From Pseudomonas sp. Bc-h (GTDB lineage Bacteria > Pseudomonadota > Gammaproteobacteria > Pseudomonadales > Pseudomonadaceae): DNA of 64,000 bases. Position numbers and translations under genes: made by a program. The notes beneath the pieces are model-generated. The model did no database searches. It was not told where the DNA came from and saw only the letters and a program-made list of their open reading frames with translations. This document shows, one piece after another, positions 33,913 through 43,083 of this stretch. The stretch covers positions 193,501 through 257,500 of the forward strand of contig NZ_MUIN01000003.1 in NCBI RefSeq assembly GCF_002080045.1. Reading direction: 5' to 3'. Each line of letters begins with the position of its first letter. Position 1 is the first letter of the stretch.

Positions 33913-34449
33913 ATGCGTCGTCTTCTTCTCGTTTCCTTGCTGCTGGTCTGCGGACTGGCAAGCGCCGCTGACATCCCTGAAACCGATTGGCTCGAACTGA
34001 TGCCCAAGTCGGATCAGAAAGCCCTCGAAGCCATGCCCGAAATCGATCACAACTCCCCGGAAGCTCAGGGTACGTTCGACAGCAAGGGTGGTTTGAAGCA
34101 GAGCAAGGGCCTGCCTGCCGTGATGTACTCCACCAAAACCGTTGCGGCCATGGACGGCAAGAACATTCGCCTGGGTGGTTATCCCGTTCCGCTGGAAACC
34201 GATGCCAAAGGACATAGCACGCTGTTCTTCCTGGTCCCGTATCCGGGCGCCTGCATTCATGTGCCGCCACCGCCGCCCAATCAACTGGTGCTGGTGCGCT
34301 ACCCCAAAGGCCTGAAGATCGACGACATCTACACGCCGCTGTGGGTCATCGGCACATTGAAGGTCGAGAAGGTCAGCAATGATCTGGCCGATGCGGCCTA
34401 CGCGCTGGATGCCTCGAAGGTGCGGGTTGTGGTTGAGGCGGATTTGTAA
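33913..34449 (+). CDS. DUF3299 periplasmic protein
   Basis: This is a 178-residue protein. The ATG at 33913 begins a signal peptide (M-R-R-L-L-L-V-S-L-L-L-V-C-G-L-A-S-A) with cleavage after A-S-A; an ATG five codons upstream is possible. The mature part has the DUF3299 pattern: W-L-E-L-M-P, then I-R-L-G-G-Y-P-V-P-L, F-F-L-V-P-Y-P-G-A-C-I-H-V-P-P-P-P-P-N-Q and P-L-W-V-I-G-T-L. The conserved C-x-H in the proline-rich loop could bind metal. Members are often near lipoprotein or macrolide-exporter-like ABC genes; none is here. Function is unknown. Confidence 0.82.
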   Translation: MRRLLLVSLLLVCGLASAADIPETDWLELMPKSDQKALEAMPEIDHNSPEAQGTFDSKGGLKQSKGLPAVMYSTKTVAAMDGKNIRLGGYPVPLETDAKGHSTLFFLVPYPGACIHVPPPPPNQLVLVRYPKGLKIDDIYTPLWVIGTLKVEKVSNDLADAAYALDASKVRVVVEADL

Positions 34450-34494
34450 GAGCTGGCGCTGGAAGGCACCCATCTTTGGTTCACTGCGAACCTT

Positions 34495-34584
34495 GCGGGA
34501 GGGAGCTTGCTCGCGAATATGACGGTACAAGCGACACATTGTCGCTGCCTGCTACCCGGTAATCGCGAGCAAGCTCTCTCCCAC
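34495..34584. repeat. Long inverted repeat, family 3, copy 2
   Basis: Arms GCGGGAGGGAGCTTGCTCGC and GCGAGCAAGCTCTCTCCCAC pair with one or two mismatches across a ~45-base spacer. It lies between the convergent 3' ends of the DUF3299 gene and the mutarotase gene. Confidence 0.87.
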
Positions 34585-34607
34585 AACTGCACCACCCGCC
34601 AGTTCTA

Positions 34608-35519
34608 TCAATCGTCCGTCAAAGGCTCTGCCCAGATACTCACGCTCATCATGTGCATGTCACCGGGCTTGAGCGTCACGATGTCGCTCATGACATTGGC
34701 GGTCTCAACACACACCATGTTCTGCCAGCCATCGGCCTGCATGTCGCCTAACGTCTTGGTCTTCTCGATCCATGGGTTCCACACCACCGATGAATTCGAG
34801 CCGATGGTCTGGATCTGAATCCGGCGTTTCCACTCAGGGTCGACGATGGAAATCAGCTCAGGTGTGTCCTGATAGATGCGATCTGTCTCACCGGTGAACG
34901 TAATGTCGCCCACTTGCACGTTCTGTGTTTCCCAGCTTTCCAGCGTATTCAGATAGCTGACACCGTCCAGGCCCTCAATGCTGACCTGTTTGATATCGCT
35001 GACTGCGAAGTAGCTGTGCAGCGCCTGGCTCAAGGTCACATCTTCAGGGCCTGCATTGAAGCTGACCAGGCTGACATTCAATGCCGAGTCCAGGCGAATC
35101 TGCAGCTTCAGGCCCACGGTATGCGGCCAGCCTGGCAGATGCCCTTCGGCCTTCGGCTGAATGAATTCGACGATCAGTGCATCGCCGTCCTCACCCATCC
35201 CCATCAACTCCCAGTCGAGGGCGCGAACTTCGCCGTGGGCGTTGGCAGGTTCGCTGCTCTGACGCATGGCCTGCACGCTTTGTGGGTTGCGCTGGAAGTT
35301 GCCGAACCAGGGCCAGCAGATCGGCATGCCGCCGCGAATTGCCTTGCCGTGCTTGAACACTGCGCCTGGGTTGGACCAGATCAGCGGCTGATCGCCATCG
35401 ATTTGATAACTGACGATATGCGCGCCCTGCTGGGCGACCACCAGTTCGGCCTGACCGTGGCGGATACGCCAGCAATTGAGCTCACCGAGCTGGATGGATT
35501 CGACTTCTGGCGTAGGCAT
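34608..35519 (-). CDS. D-hexose-6-phosphate mutarotase (YeaD-like)
   Basis: This 303-residue aldose-epimerase-fold protein interconverts alpha and beta anomers of glucose-6-phosphate. Visible features are G-A-H-I-V-S-Y near residues 33-39, G-G-M-P-I-C-W-P-W-F-G near 63-73, A-H-G-E-V-R near 94-99 (catalytic His region), L-H-S-Y-F near 166 and W-N-P-W near 264, all typical of the YeaD group. The ATG at 35519 is preferred to a GTG at 35531, because a GAGTGAG stretch is well spaced only for the ATG. It is a single-gene unit. Confidence 0.9.
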   Translation of the reverse strand: MPTPEVESIQLGELNCWRIRHGQAELVVAQQGAHIVSYQIDGDQPLIWSNPGAVFKHGKAIRGGMPICWPWFGNFQRNPQSVQAMRQSSEPANAHGEVRALDWELMGMGEDGDALIVEFIQPKAEGHLPGWPHTVGLKLQIRLDSALNVSLVSFNAGPEDVTLSQALHSYFAVSDIKQVSIEGLDGVSYLNTLESWETQNVQVGDITFTGETDRIYQDTPELISIVDPEWKRRIQIQTIGSNSSVVWNPWIEKTKTLGDMQADGWQNMVCVETANVMSDIVTLKPGDMHMMSVSIWAEPLTDD

Positions 35520-35619
35520 AAGGGTACTCACTCAAAGGACAGTGACTGAATCAGACTGTGCCAAGCTTGATGAGTTTAGTGCGCCCTGCCAAGTGCGACG
35601 AAGTCGACGCCGAACGATG

Positions 35620-36021
35620 TCAGCGTCTGGCCGGGACCGAGCGGGTACGACCGCTGCCGTCAATGGCGACGAAAACGAATACGGCTTCTGTCACCTTGCG
35701 CCATTCGCTGGACAGCGGGTCATCGCTCCACACCTCGACCATCATCTGGATCGAGCTGCGGCCGATTTCCAGGGTCTGGGTATAAAAGGACAACTGCGCG
35801 CCCACGGCCACGGGGACCAGAAACGCCATACGGTCGATGGCGACGGTTGCAACGCGTCCGCCTGCAACCTTGCTGGCCATCGCGGTGCCTGCCAGGTCCA
35901 TCTGCGAAACCAGCCAGCCGCCGAAGATATCGCCAAAGCCGTTTGTTTCGCGTGGAAGTGCCGTGATCTGCAACGCGAGATCACCTTGTGGAATCGGATC
36001 TTCTTGTTCGAGCTCAATCAT
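35620..36021 (-). CDS. Acyl-CoA thioesterase, YciA type
   Basis: This 133-residue hotdog-fold protein has the YciA core: T-N-G-F-G-D-I-F-G-G-W-L-V-S-Q-M-D near residues 27-43, with the catalytic Asp at about 43, and G-R-V-A-T-V-A-I-D-R-M-A-F near 54-66. The ATG at 36021 is chosen because AGAGGGA lies 8 bases upstream. It hydrolyses acyl-CoAs in the cytoplasm. It is divergent from the MFS transporter gene. It differs clearly in sequence from the thioesterase at the left edge of the window. Confidence 0.88.
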   Translation of the reverse strand: MIELEQEDPIPQGDLALQITALPRETNGFGDIFGGWLVSQMDLAGTAMASKVAGGRVATVAIDRMAFLVPVAVGAQLSFYTQTLEIGRSSIQMMVEVWSDDPLSSEWRKVTEAVFVFVAIDGSGRTRSVPARR

Positions 36022-36401
36022 GCCGGGGTCCCTCTGACCCATGACTCTCAAAGTCTTCACTGCGTTAAAAAGGGAAACTCTGCGAAAACGACTTGGTTAA
36101 ATGGCTTCGCACAAATTCCCTGAAAAGACCGGTTGAGTCGCGGTCGGCAAGTATATCGGGCCGGGCGTCATGAGACGACCGCCGGGTTCCGATTTTGCCG
36201 GCCTCACGTTGCAATCCATGTGCATTCGCGCGCAATTTGCTATCGTGCCGAACCGATTTGGCGCACTACGCCGTTATTGGCACGCAATTTTGATGCCCGA
36301 TTACATCTTCGAGTCGAGAAATCGCGTGCACAGCCGTTACCCGCGGCTGCATCGCTGTTGATTTTTCGCCCCGAGAGAGCCTCAAAAGAGAAGCCATTGT
36401 C
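36022..36401. other. Intergenic region before the MFS transporter
   Basis: This 380-base gap between divergent genes should contain both promoters. No repeat family member or strong hairpin is seen. A TTGGCACGCAATTTTGA stretch near 36278 recalls a sigma-54 site but is off by one base in spacing and lacks the GC doublet. Short reading frames have no recognisable product. Confidence 0.45.
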
Positions 36402-37706
36402 ATGTCCTTTGTGCCTTCAAGTGCCGCGCAGCCTTCGCGCCCACTGACCCGCAACGATTACAAAACCCTGTCGCTGTCCGCCCTCGGTGGCGCGCTGGAA
36501 TTCTACGATTTCATCATCTTCGTGTTCTTCGCGGCGGTGGTCGGCAAGCTGTTCTTCCCGGTAGACATGCCCGAATGGCTGCGCCTGATGCAAACGTTTG
36601 GCATTTTCGCTGCCGGATATCTGGCTCGCCCACTGGGCGGCATCGTCATGGCGCACTTTGGTGATTTGCTGGGCCGCAAGAAAATGTTCACCCTGAGCAT
36701 CTTCCTGATGGCCGTGCCAACGCTGATCATGGGTCTGCTGCCGACCTATGCGCAGATCGGCATCTGGGCGCCGCTTTTATTACTGCTGATGCGCGTCATT
36801 CAAGGCGCCGCGATTGGTGGCGAAGTGCCGGGTGCGTGGGTATTCGTTTCCGAGCACGTTCCCGCACGTAACGTCGGTTACGCCTGCGGTACCCTCACGT
36901 CGGGTCTGACCGCTGGGATTTTGCTGGGTTCGCTGGTCGCCACCTGGATCAACAGCCTCTACACCCCCGCCGAGGTTTCGGACTACGCCTGGCGTATTCC
37001 TTTCCTGCTCGGCGGTGTATTCGGTCTGATGTCTGTCTACCTGCGCCGCTGGCTGCACGAGACGCCGGTTTTTGCTGAGCTTCAGCTGCGCAAGCAACTG
37101 GCCGAGGAAGTCCCGCTCAAGGCTGTATTGCGTGACCACCGCGGCGCCGTCGTGCTGTCGATGGCCCTGACCTGGCTGCTGTCGGCCGGTGTGGTTGTCG
37201 TCATCCTGATGACCCCGACTCTGCTGCAAACTTCATACGGTTTCGCACCTGCTGTCACCCTCAAAGCCAACAGCCTGGCCATCGTCCTGCTAAGCCTGGG
37301 TTGCATCGGCGCAGGTGCGCTGGCTGATCGCTTCGGTGCGGGCCTGGTGTTTCTGTTTGGCTCGCTGGGTCTGCTGATCAGCTCGTGGACCTTCTACCAC
37401 ACCGTGGGTGACCACCCGGATCTGCTGTATCCGCTCTATGCGATAACGGGCCTGTTCGTCGGCACCATCGGCGCGGTGCCGTTCGTGATGGTCAAGGCAT
37501 TCCCGCCCGTGGTGCGTTTCTCCGGGCTGTCGTTCTCCTACAACCTGGCTTACGCAATCTTCGGTGGCCTGACACCGATGGTCGTGACGCTGATGCTCAA
37601 GGCCAACCCGATGGGGCCTGCGTGGTACGTGGCGATTTTGTGCGGGTTAGGGATGGTGATCGGGGTTTATCTGCTTAGGGGAAGAGATAACAATCCATTG
37701 GGATGA
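36402..37706 (+). CDS. MFS transporter, metabolite:H+ symporter type
   Basis: This 434-residue transporter has 12 membrane segments. The start (L-G-G-A-L-E-F-Y-D-F-I-I-F) with the charged E-x-Y-D in helix 1, and the loop G-D-L-L-G-R-K-K between helices 2 and 3, place it in the sugar_tr/MHS branch (ShiA, KgtP, ProP relatives). G-G-E-V-P-G-A-W-V-F-V-S-E-H in helix 4-5 is also typical. The likely substrate is a carboxylate or amino-acid derivative; the sequence does not tell which. It is monocistronic. Confidence 0.9.
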   Translation: MSFVPSSAAQPSRPLTRNDYKTLSLSALGGALEFYDFIIFVFFAAVVGKLFFPVDMPEWLRLMQTFGIFAAGYLARPLGGIVMAHFGDLLGRKKMFTLSIFLMAVPTLIMGLLPTYAQIGIWAPLLLLLMRVIQGAAIGGEVPGAWVFVSEHVPARNVGYACGTLTSGLTAGILLGSLVATWINSLYTPAEVSDYAWRIPFLLGGVFGLMSVYLRRWLHETPVFAELQLRKQLAEEVPLKAVLRDHRGAVVLSMALTWLLSAGVVVVILMTPTLLQTSYGFAPAVTLKANSLAIVLLSLGCIGAGALADRFGAGLVFLFGSLGLLISSWTFYHTVGDHPDLLYPLYAITGLFVGTIGAVPFVMVKAFPPVVRFSGLSFSYNLAYAIFGGLTPMVVTLMLKANPMGPAWYVAILCGLGMVIGVYLLRGRDNNPLG

Positions 37707-37756
37707 GCAGCCGATGGTCGCGGATAGACAATCGTAACTGTCCGCGACATGTGCCG

Positions 37757-39106
37757 TTACACCTTCAGAGCGATTATCGCGGCCTGGTTGTTGTATCGCG
37801 CAGCGCACAAGATCTGGTTATCGCCAGTCACGACAAAGCTGTTTGCTGACGTTGCGCTTGAGACGGACGTATTTTCGTCTAGTGTGCAAAAATGAAGATC
37901 ACCTCCGAAAGAGTCGTCAGGTTTGCCGCTAGCAAGGAATCTCCCTATCATGTTCCAGCGTTCTCCATCAGGGGTTTGGTCCTCTGCGTTTCCAATGCAT
38001 AAAATTTGGTCCGTGGACGGGGTCGCCGTGCTGATACGTGAGCTTGTGGCTGCCCAGAAATCCAACAGTTTGGACCCAAACGAATAAATTGCCGGCTCTC
38101 CGTTGTTGAACGTTTTATCAGGGATACCGTCGATATTGAACCTCATGATCATGCTGCTGTAGCGCAATAGTTTTTCGACATAGACGTAACCGACCGCGGT
38201 GAATTTTTGCATATTAATGTCTACATCTACGTCTGATAGGGTCGTCAGTACGCCTGAGCTAATGTAGGCGACGCCATCTTCGCCGAAGCTGCGAACCGTT
38301 TCCCCCCTCCGGTCTAGCATCTTTATAAAACCTGCGATTTTCGAATCCGTACGACTGGTTCCGAATGCCAAAATGTACTCGCTTTGCGTCGTCCCTACGA
38401 CACCGCTTAGTCCAGCGTGGCCGCCGGTGACGATTTCGAGTTTGCCTCCGTTTTGAAAACTGTTATCGAGTACGCCTAAAGATGTCAGTCTGACTATATA
38501 GCTGACCTGGGGTGAGCTTTTGGTCCGAATTGCACATGTTACGGTGTTGTCGGAGTGTACAACTACGGTCATCGGTCCCACGGAAAATAATTCCGGTATG
38601 TCAGGGGCTAACAACTGGTTAAGATGACAGTGGCCATCTTTGCCGAAGCTAGGATCTGCAGCTCCGTCGCTGAGTAGCTTTGAGACGATATAGATAGGTT
38701 GTGTTGAGGGGGAGTAAACCCCCCAAACGAATATGTCTCCGTTGGCAGTTTCGTAGATTCCGTCAATCATGCAGTAGCCGTCCGAGTAGCCGAAGCGAAA
38801 CTCCTTGGAGCCGCCGTCGCCGAACGAGCTTTCTAGTTCGCCTTTATCATTAAATTTCGCAATGCCGGAAACAGGGTAGTCAGGGGCAGCGAAGCCTTGA
38901 AAGCTCGCTAAATACAAATGCGTTTCCGAGTGGCATCGAACAATGCTCTTAGCTGGCCCACCAGGGCGATCACCTAGTTTAAGCATCAGCCTTCCATTGT
39001 TGCCAAAGCTGGTATCAAGCTCGGCTACGCGATAGGATGGGGCGATTTCTTTTGTACGTTCTTTTTCAATAGATTGGAGCTTGTGGTCCAGAGGTGTTAT
39101 GTCCAT
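37757..39106 (-). CDS. Delta-60 repeat protein, putative beta-propeller
   Basis: This 449-residue protein contains seven recognisable L-D-x-S-F-G-x-x-G-type motifs: L-D-T-S-F-G-N-N-G near residue 30, L-E-S-S-F-G-D-G-G near 90, A-D-P-S-F-G-K-D-G near 148, L-D-N-S-F-Q-N-G-G near 212, V-R-S-F-G-E-D-G near 270, P-D-K-T-F-N-N-G near 330 and P-D-D-S-F-G-G near 395. Their ~60-residue spacing matches the delta-60 repeat family, predicted to form a propeller. No signal peptide is present. AAGGAT precedes the ATG. Codon use and the flanks are A/T-richer than the surroundings, suggesting acquisition. Function is unknown. Confidence 0.82.
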   Translation of the reverse strand: MDITPLDHKLQSIEKERTKEIAPSYRVAELDTSFGNNGRLMLKLGDRPGGPAKSIVRCHSETHLYLASFQGFAAPDYPVSGIAKFNDKGELESSFGDGGSKEFRFGYSDGYCMIDGIYETANGDIFVWGVYSPSTQPIYIVSKLLSDGAADPSFGKDGHCHLNQLLAPDIPELFSVGPMTVVVHSDNTVTCAIRTKSSPQVSYIVRLTSLGVLDNSFQNGGKLEIVTGGHAGLSGVVGTTQSEYILAFGTSRTDSKIAGFIKMLDRRGETVRSFGEDGVAYISSGVLTTLSDVDVDINMQKFTAVGYVYVEKLLRYSSMIMRFNIDGIPDKTFNNGEPAIYSFGSKLLDFWAATSSRISTATPSTDQILCIGNAEDQTPDGERWNMIGRFLASGKPDDSFGGDLHFCTLDENTSVSSATSANSFVVTGDNQILCAARYNNQAAIIALKV

Positions 39107-39520
39107 TTTTATCCTTGTTTATCTATTCCTCGTTTTGCCATCACTCTGTTGGGTTGAGTTTAGGTCTTTGAGGTTGAAACTGGTTTTGGGTAGCGTCACT
39201 CAAAAAACTGTAGTTGCAATTAGGTGCTCCGGTTATATTGATTAGAAATAAAATGCTCACGGGTTATTGCGCTAATCAATAGCTCTCAGTGAAGCCTCAG
39301 CTGTTTCATTAAATCTGGTGCTAGGTGAGTTGGACTTCCTCAATGCTGCTGCGTAACGTTCAAGAAGATTTTGGTGCTTAACGTATTTCAAGATGACCTG
39401 ATTTTTGTTTGCTTATTAGTCAGATCGAATTGCATTATTCTTCATTGCCCAGCCCGCAGATCCAGCGATTAAATAACCTGTGGCTTAAGGTGCGACAAGC
39501 GCGTCGAAATGGCTGCTCAG
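39107..39520. other. A/T-rich intergenic region before pstS
   Basis: About 410 bases between the delta-60 gene and the pstS Pho box are visibly A/T-richer than the rest of the window. I see no tRNA, no transposase remnant and no repeat family member. It probably holds the delta-60 gene promoter and marks the end of an inserted block. Confidence 0.5.
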
Positions 39521-39564
39521 CGTTCATCTACTTGTCACAATCTCGCCATAAAGTAGTCACATGG
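39521..39564 (+). promoter_or_regulatory. Pho boxes upstream of pstS
   Basis: Four consecutive 11-bp units begin at 39521, 39532, 39543 and 39554: CGTTCATCTAC, TTGTCACAATC, TCGCCATAAAG and TAGTCACATGG. They follow the PhoB half-site pattern (CTGTCATAAAT and relatives). The last unit ends 48 bases before the pstS ATG. PhoB activation of pstS under phosphate starvation is expected. Confidence 0.75.
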
Positions 39565-39612
39565 CCATCACGGACCACCGGCCGACCCTTCCGACCTCGC
39601 CAGGAGCCAGGT

Positions 39613-40584
39613 ATGACACTCAAGCGTTTTATGACTGCACTCACCTTTGTCGCCGCCAGCGTTGCCGCTGCCAATGCCATTGCGGCGGTTGATCCTGCGA
39701 TCAAGCCATACGTCAAAACCTCAGGCGTGTCGGGCAATCTGTCCAGCGTTGGTTCGGATACCCTGGCCAACCTGATGACCATGTGGGCTGAGGCCTACAA
39801 GAAAGAATACCCATCCGTGAACATTCAGATTCAGGCTGCCGGTTCCTCGACGGCACCACCTGCGCTGACCGAGGGCACCGCGACGCTGGGCCCGATGAGT
39901 CGCAAGATGAAAGACGGGGAGTTGTCGGCGTTCGAGCAGAAGTATGGCTACAAGCCGACGGCGATTCCGGTAGCGGTCGATGCCCTGGCGGTGTTCGTGC
40001 ACAAGGACAACCCGATCAAGGGCCTGACGCTGCAGCAGGTCGATGCGATCTTCTCGGCGACCCGTTTGTGCGGCGCCAAGGCCGATGCCAAGACCTGGGG
40101 TGATGTCGGCGTGACTGGCGATCTGGCAGGCAAGTCCGTTCAGCTGTTCGGTCGCAACTCTGTATCCGGGACCTACGGCTACTTCAAGGAAGAAGCCCTG
40201 TGCAAAGGCGACTTCAAGCCAAACGTCAACGAGCAACCGGGCTCGGCCTCAGTGGTCAGCTCCATCAGCAGCTCCTTGAACGGCATCGGCTACTCAGGCA
40301 TTGGTTATAAAACGTCCAGCGTACGCACCGTGCCGTTGGCCAAAAAAGAGGGCGGCGAGTTCGTTGAGGACAATGAAGCCAACGCGTTGAACGGGACTTA
40401 TCCGCTGGCGCGCTTCCTTTATGTCTATGTGAACAAGGCGCCGAACAAACCGCTGAACCCGCTGGAAGCCGAATTCGTCAAACTGGTTCTGTCCAAACAA
40501 GGTCAGGAAGTTGTCATGAAAGACGGGTACATTCCTCTACCAGCCAAGGTCGTCAGCAAGTCATTGGCTGATCTGGGGCTATAA
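39613..40584 (+). CDS. pstS: Phosphate ABC transporter substrate-binding protein PstS
   Basis: This 323-residue periplasmic phosphate-binding protein has a signal peptide at residues ~1-25 ([10 protein letters not shown] to A-I-A-A). The phosphate-site stretches [10 protein letters not shown] near 46-55, A-A-G-S-S-T-A-P-P near 77-85 and [10 protein letters not shown] near 180-189 are all present. The ATG at 39613 follows AGGAG by 6 bases; a longer frame runs through the Pho box and is discarded. An intrinsic terminator follows, so pstS can be expressed far above the permease genes. Confidence 0.95.
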   Translation: MTLKRFMTALTFVAASVAAANAIAAVDPAIKPYVKTSGVSGNLSSVGSDTLANLMTMWAEAYKKEYPSVNIQIQAAGSSTAPPALTEGTATLGPMSRKMKDGELSAFEQKYGYKPTAIPVAVDALAVFVHKDNPIKGLTLQQVDAIFSATRLCGAKADAKTWGDVGVTGDLAGKSVQLFGRNSVSGTYGYFKEEALCKGDFKPNVNEQPGSASVVSSISSSLNGIGYSGIGYKTSSVRTVPLAKKEGGEFVEDNEANALNGTYPLARFLYVYVNKAPNKPLNPLEAEFVKLVLSKQGQEVVMKDGYIPLPAKVVSKSLADLGL

Positions 40585-40697
40585 GAACGGCAGCGAGCAT
40601 TATCGCTGGCAGGACAACCCGGAAGCGGGGTGGCAGGTTCGTCCCGCCGATAGACAAAAAGGCCTTATGGAACGAGGCTCGCGAAACAATGAGCAGT

Positions 40698-40731
40698 CCG
40701 TTGCCACGATTCCGGGGCGACGGGCTTTTTT
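40698..40731 (+). terminator. Intrinsic terminator between pstS and pstC
   Basis: The stem CCGTTGCC (40698-40705) with GGCGACGG (40716-40723), one G-U pair, is followed by GCTTTTTT. It separates pstS from the pstCAB-phoU promoter. Confidence 0.85.
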
Positions 40732-40742
40732 GCGTCACCGCG

Positions 40743-40764
40743 CTGTAATGTATTTGTCATACAG
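40743..40764 (+). promoter_or_regulatory. Pho box directly upstream of pstC
   Basis: CTGTAATGTAT-TTGTCATACAG is a near-consensus 22-bp Pho box (two 11-bp units). It ends only 18 bases before the ATG at 40783. TAGGGT at 40771-40776 is a possible -10 element; transcription would then start at or next to the ATG. Confidence 0.8.
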
Positions 40765-40782
40765 AGTGGCTAGGGTGTGCGC

Positions 40783-43068
40783 ATGAATGATTTGGCCAAT
40801 TCATCGATGACCGAAAAATCCCCACCCGAGCGCATTGATTTCAATACGCCGGAGCTGCAACGCAAGCGTCGTATTCGTGCGCTCAAGGACCGTCTGACGC
40901 GCTGGTACGTGCTGGTGGGTGGTCTCGCTGTGCTGGCCGCAATCACGTTGATCTTCTTTTATCTCGCCTACGTCGTATTTCCCCTGTTTCAGGGCGCAAA
41001 GCTGACCCCCCGAAACGTTCAAACTCCCGCCTGGATGCAAGATGCCGGCAAGCCGATGGTGCTCGTCATCGAGGAGCAGAATCAGGTCGGCATGCGCGTG
41101 TCCGACAAGGGCGAAGCGCTGTTCTTCCATATCAGCGACGGCAGCGAACTGTCCCGTTTGACCCTACCAGTGCCCGTTGGCGTTCATGTCACCTCGGTTG
41201 CCCAGGATCAGCCGGGCAAGCCGCTGATAGCGGTGGGCCTGTCGAACGGCCAGGTGCTGGTGTTCAAGCACGCATATCCGATCACCTACCCGGACAACAA
41301 GAAAACCATCACCCCGACCATTACCTGGCCCTACGGCGAAACGCCGCTGGTGCTGGACGAAGAAGGGAGGGCGCTTGAGCACGTCAATCTCAATGCCAGC
41401 GATACCACGTTGATTCTCGCGGGCGCCACTGGCGCTCAGCTGCATGTTCTGTCCCTGACCCAGGCAGAGAACATGATGACTGGTGAAACCACCCATGAAG
41501 AAAGCCGTATCGATCTGCCGCAATTGTCGGCGGCGGTGAAGGCGATCTACGTCGATCCGCGTCAGCAATGGTTGTATGTCATCAACGGCCGCGCTCAGGC
41601 CGACGTCTTCAACCTGCGCGACCGCACGCTCAATGGCCGCTACAAGCTGCTCGAAGATGCCAATGCCGAAACCACCGCCAGCACCCAATTGGTGGGCGGT
41701 ATCTCGCTGATGATTGGCAGCTCCAAGGGCAACATCGCGCAGTGGTTCATGGCCCGTGACGTCGATGGCGAAATGCGTTTGCAGCACATCCGCGACTTCA
41801 AGATGGGCGGCGCGCCGATCTCGCAGATCACCGCAGAGCAGCGTCGCAAGGGCTTCATCGCCATGGACACCGCAGGCAAGCTGGGGGTGTTCCACAGTAC
41901 CGCCCATCGCACGCTGCTGATCGACCCGGTCGCCAGGGGCCCTGCCGTCATGGGAATGTCGCCTCGTGCGGACCGCATCATCGTCGAGGACAGCGGCAAG
42001 TTGCTGCCGTTGAACCTGAAGAACCCGCACCCGGAAGTCTCCTGGAGCGCGTTATGGGACAAGGTCTGGTATGAAAACTACGACGAGCCCAAGTACATCT
42101 GGCAGTCCACGGCATCCAACAGTGATTTCGAGCCCAAGCTGAGTCTTGCGCCGCTGACCTACGGCACGCTCAAGGCCGCGTTCTACGCCATGCTGCTGGC
42201 AGCACCGCTGGCCGTGGCTGCAGCCATCTACACCGCTTATTTCATGGCCCCGGGCATGCGTCGCAAGGTCAAGCCGGTGATCGAACTGATGGAGGCCATG
42301 CCGACGGTGATTCTGGGTTTCTTTGCCGGCCTGTTTCTGGCGCCGTATCTGGAAGGGCATCTGCCGGGCATCTTCAGTTTGTTGATCTTTACCCCGATCG
42401 GGATTTTGCTGGCGGGGTTCCTGTGGACACGCTTGCCTGAGTCCTTGCGCCTGCGCGTTCCCGATGGCTGGGAAAGCGCCATCCTGATTCCGGTCATCCT
42501 GTTGGTGGGCTGGGTGTCCCTGGGCATGAGTTCGCACCTGGAGAACTGGTTCTTCGGCGGCGACATGCGCTCCTGGATCACCAACGATATGGGCATCACC
42601 TACGACCAGCGCAACGCTTTAGTCGTCGGGCTGGCCATGGGCTTTGCCGTCATCCCCAACATTTATTCGATTGCCGAAGACGCCATATTCAGCGTGCCTC
42701 GCGGGCTTACCCTCGGTTCGCTCGCGCTGGGCGCCACGCCGTGGCAGACCTTGACCCGCGTGGTGATCCTGACCGCCAGCCCCGGCATCTTCTCGGCCCT
42801 GATGATCGGCATGGGCCGCGCTGTGGGCGAAACCATGATCGTGCTGATGGCCACCGGCAACACGCCGATCATGAACATGAATCTGTTCGAGGGCATGCGC
42901 ACGCTGGCCGCCAACGTCGCGGTGGAGATGCCGGAGTCGGAAGTAGGCGGCAGTCATTACCGCGTATTGTTCCTCGCAGCCTTGGTGCTGCTGATATTCA
43001 CGTTTGTCATGAATACCTTGGCGGAGCTGATTCGTCAGCGCCTGCGCAAGAAGTATTCGTCTCTTTAG
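40783..43068 (+). CDS. pstC: Phosphate ABC transporter permease PstC, long form
   Basis: This 761-residue protein is more than twice the length of E. coli PstC. One membrane helix (~residues 38-62) is followed by a ~380-residue extracytoplasmic region with propeller-like repeats (G-L-S-N-G-Q-V-L-V-F, G-A-T-G-A-Q-L-H-V-L, G-S-S-K-G-N-I-A-Q-W-F, D-T-A-G-K-L-G-V-F). The binding-protein-dependent permease domain (~460-755) has the EAA loop S-L-A-L-G-A-T-P-W-Q-T. The ATG at 40783 has TAGGG 7 bases upstream; a GTG at 40777 is less well placed. It is the first gene of pstCAB-phoU. It forms the phosphate channel with PstA. Confidence 0.93.
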   Translation: MNDLANSSMTEKSPPERIDFNTPELQRKRRIRALKDRLTRWYVLVGGLAVLAAITLIFFYLAYVVFPLFQGAKLTPRNVQTPAWMQDAGKPMVLVIEEQNQVGMRVSDKGEALFFHISDGSELSRLTLPVPVGVHVTSVAQDQPGKPLIAVGLSNGQVLVFKHAYPITYPDNKKTITPTITWPYGETPLVLDEEGRALEHVNLNASDTTLILAGATGAQLHVLSLTQAENMMTGETTHEESRIDLPQLSAAVKAIYVDPRQQWLYVINGRAQADVFNLRDRTLNGRYKLLEDANAETTASTQLVGGISLMIGSSKGNIAQWFMARDVDGEMRLQHIRDFKMGGAPISQITAEQRRKGFIAMDTAGKLGVFHSTAHRTLLIDPVARGPAVMGMSPRADRIIVEDSGKLLPLNLKNPHPEVSWSALWDKVWYENYDEPKYIWQSTASNSDFEPKLSLAPLTYGTLKAAFYAMLLAAPLAVAAAIYTAYFMAPGMRRKVKPVIELMEAMPTVILGFFAGLFLAPYLEGHLPGIFSLLIFTPIGILLAGFLWTRLPESLRLRVPDGWESAILIPVILLVGWVSLGMSSHLENWFFGGDMRSWITNDMGITYDQRNALVVGLAMGFAVIPNIYSIAEDAIFSVPRGLTLGSLALGATPWQTLTRVVILTASPGIFSALMIGMGRAVGETMIVLMATGNTPIMNMNLFEGMRTLAANVAVEMPESEVGGSHYRVLFLAALVLLIFTFVMNTLAELIRQRLRKKYSSL

Positions 43069-43083
43069 GGCAGGTAGAAACAG

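Noticed and set aside
36278..36296. Sigma-54-like site before the MFS gene
   Set aside because: The GG element is present, but the -12 GC doublet is missing and the spacing is one base too long; it is also over 100 bases from the start codon.
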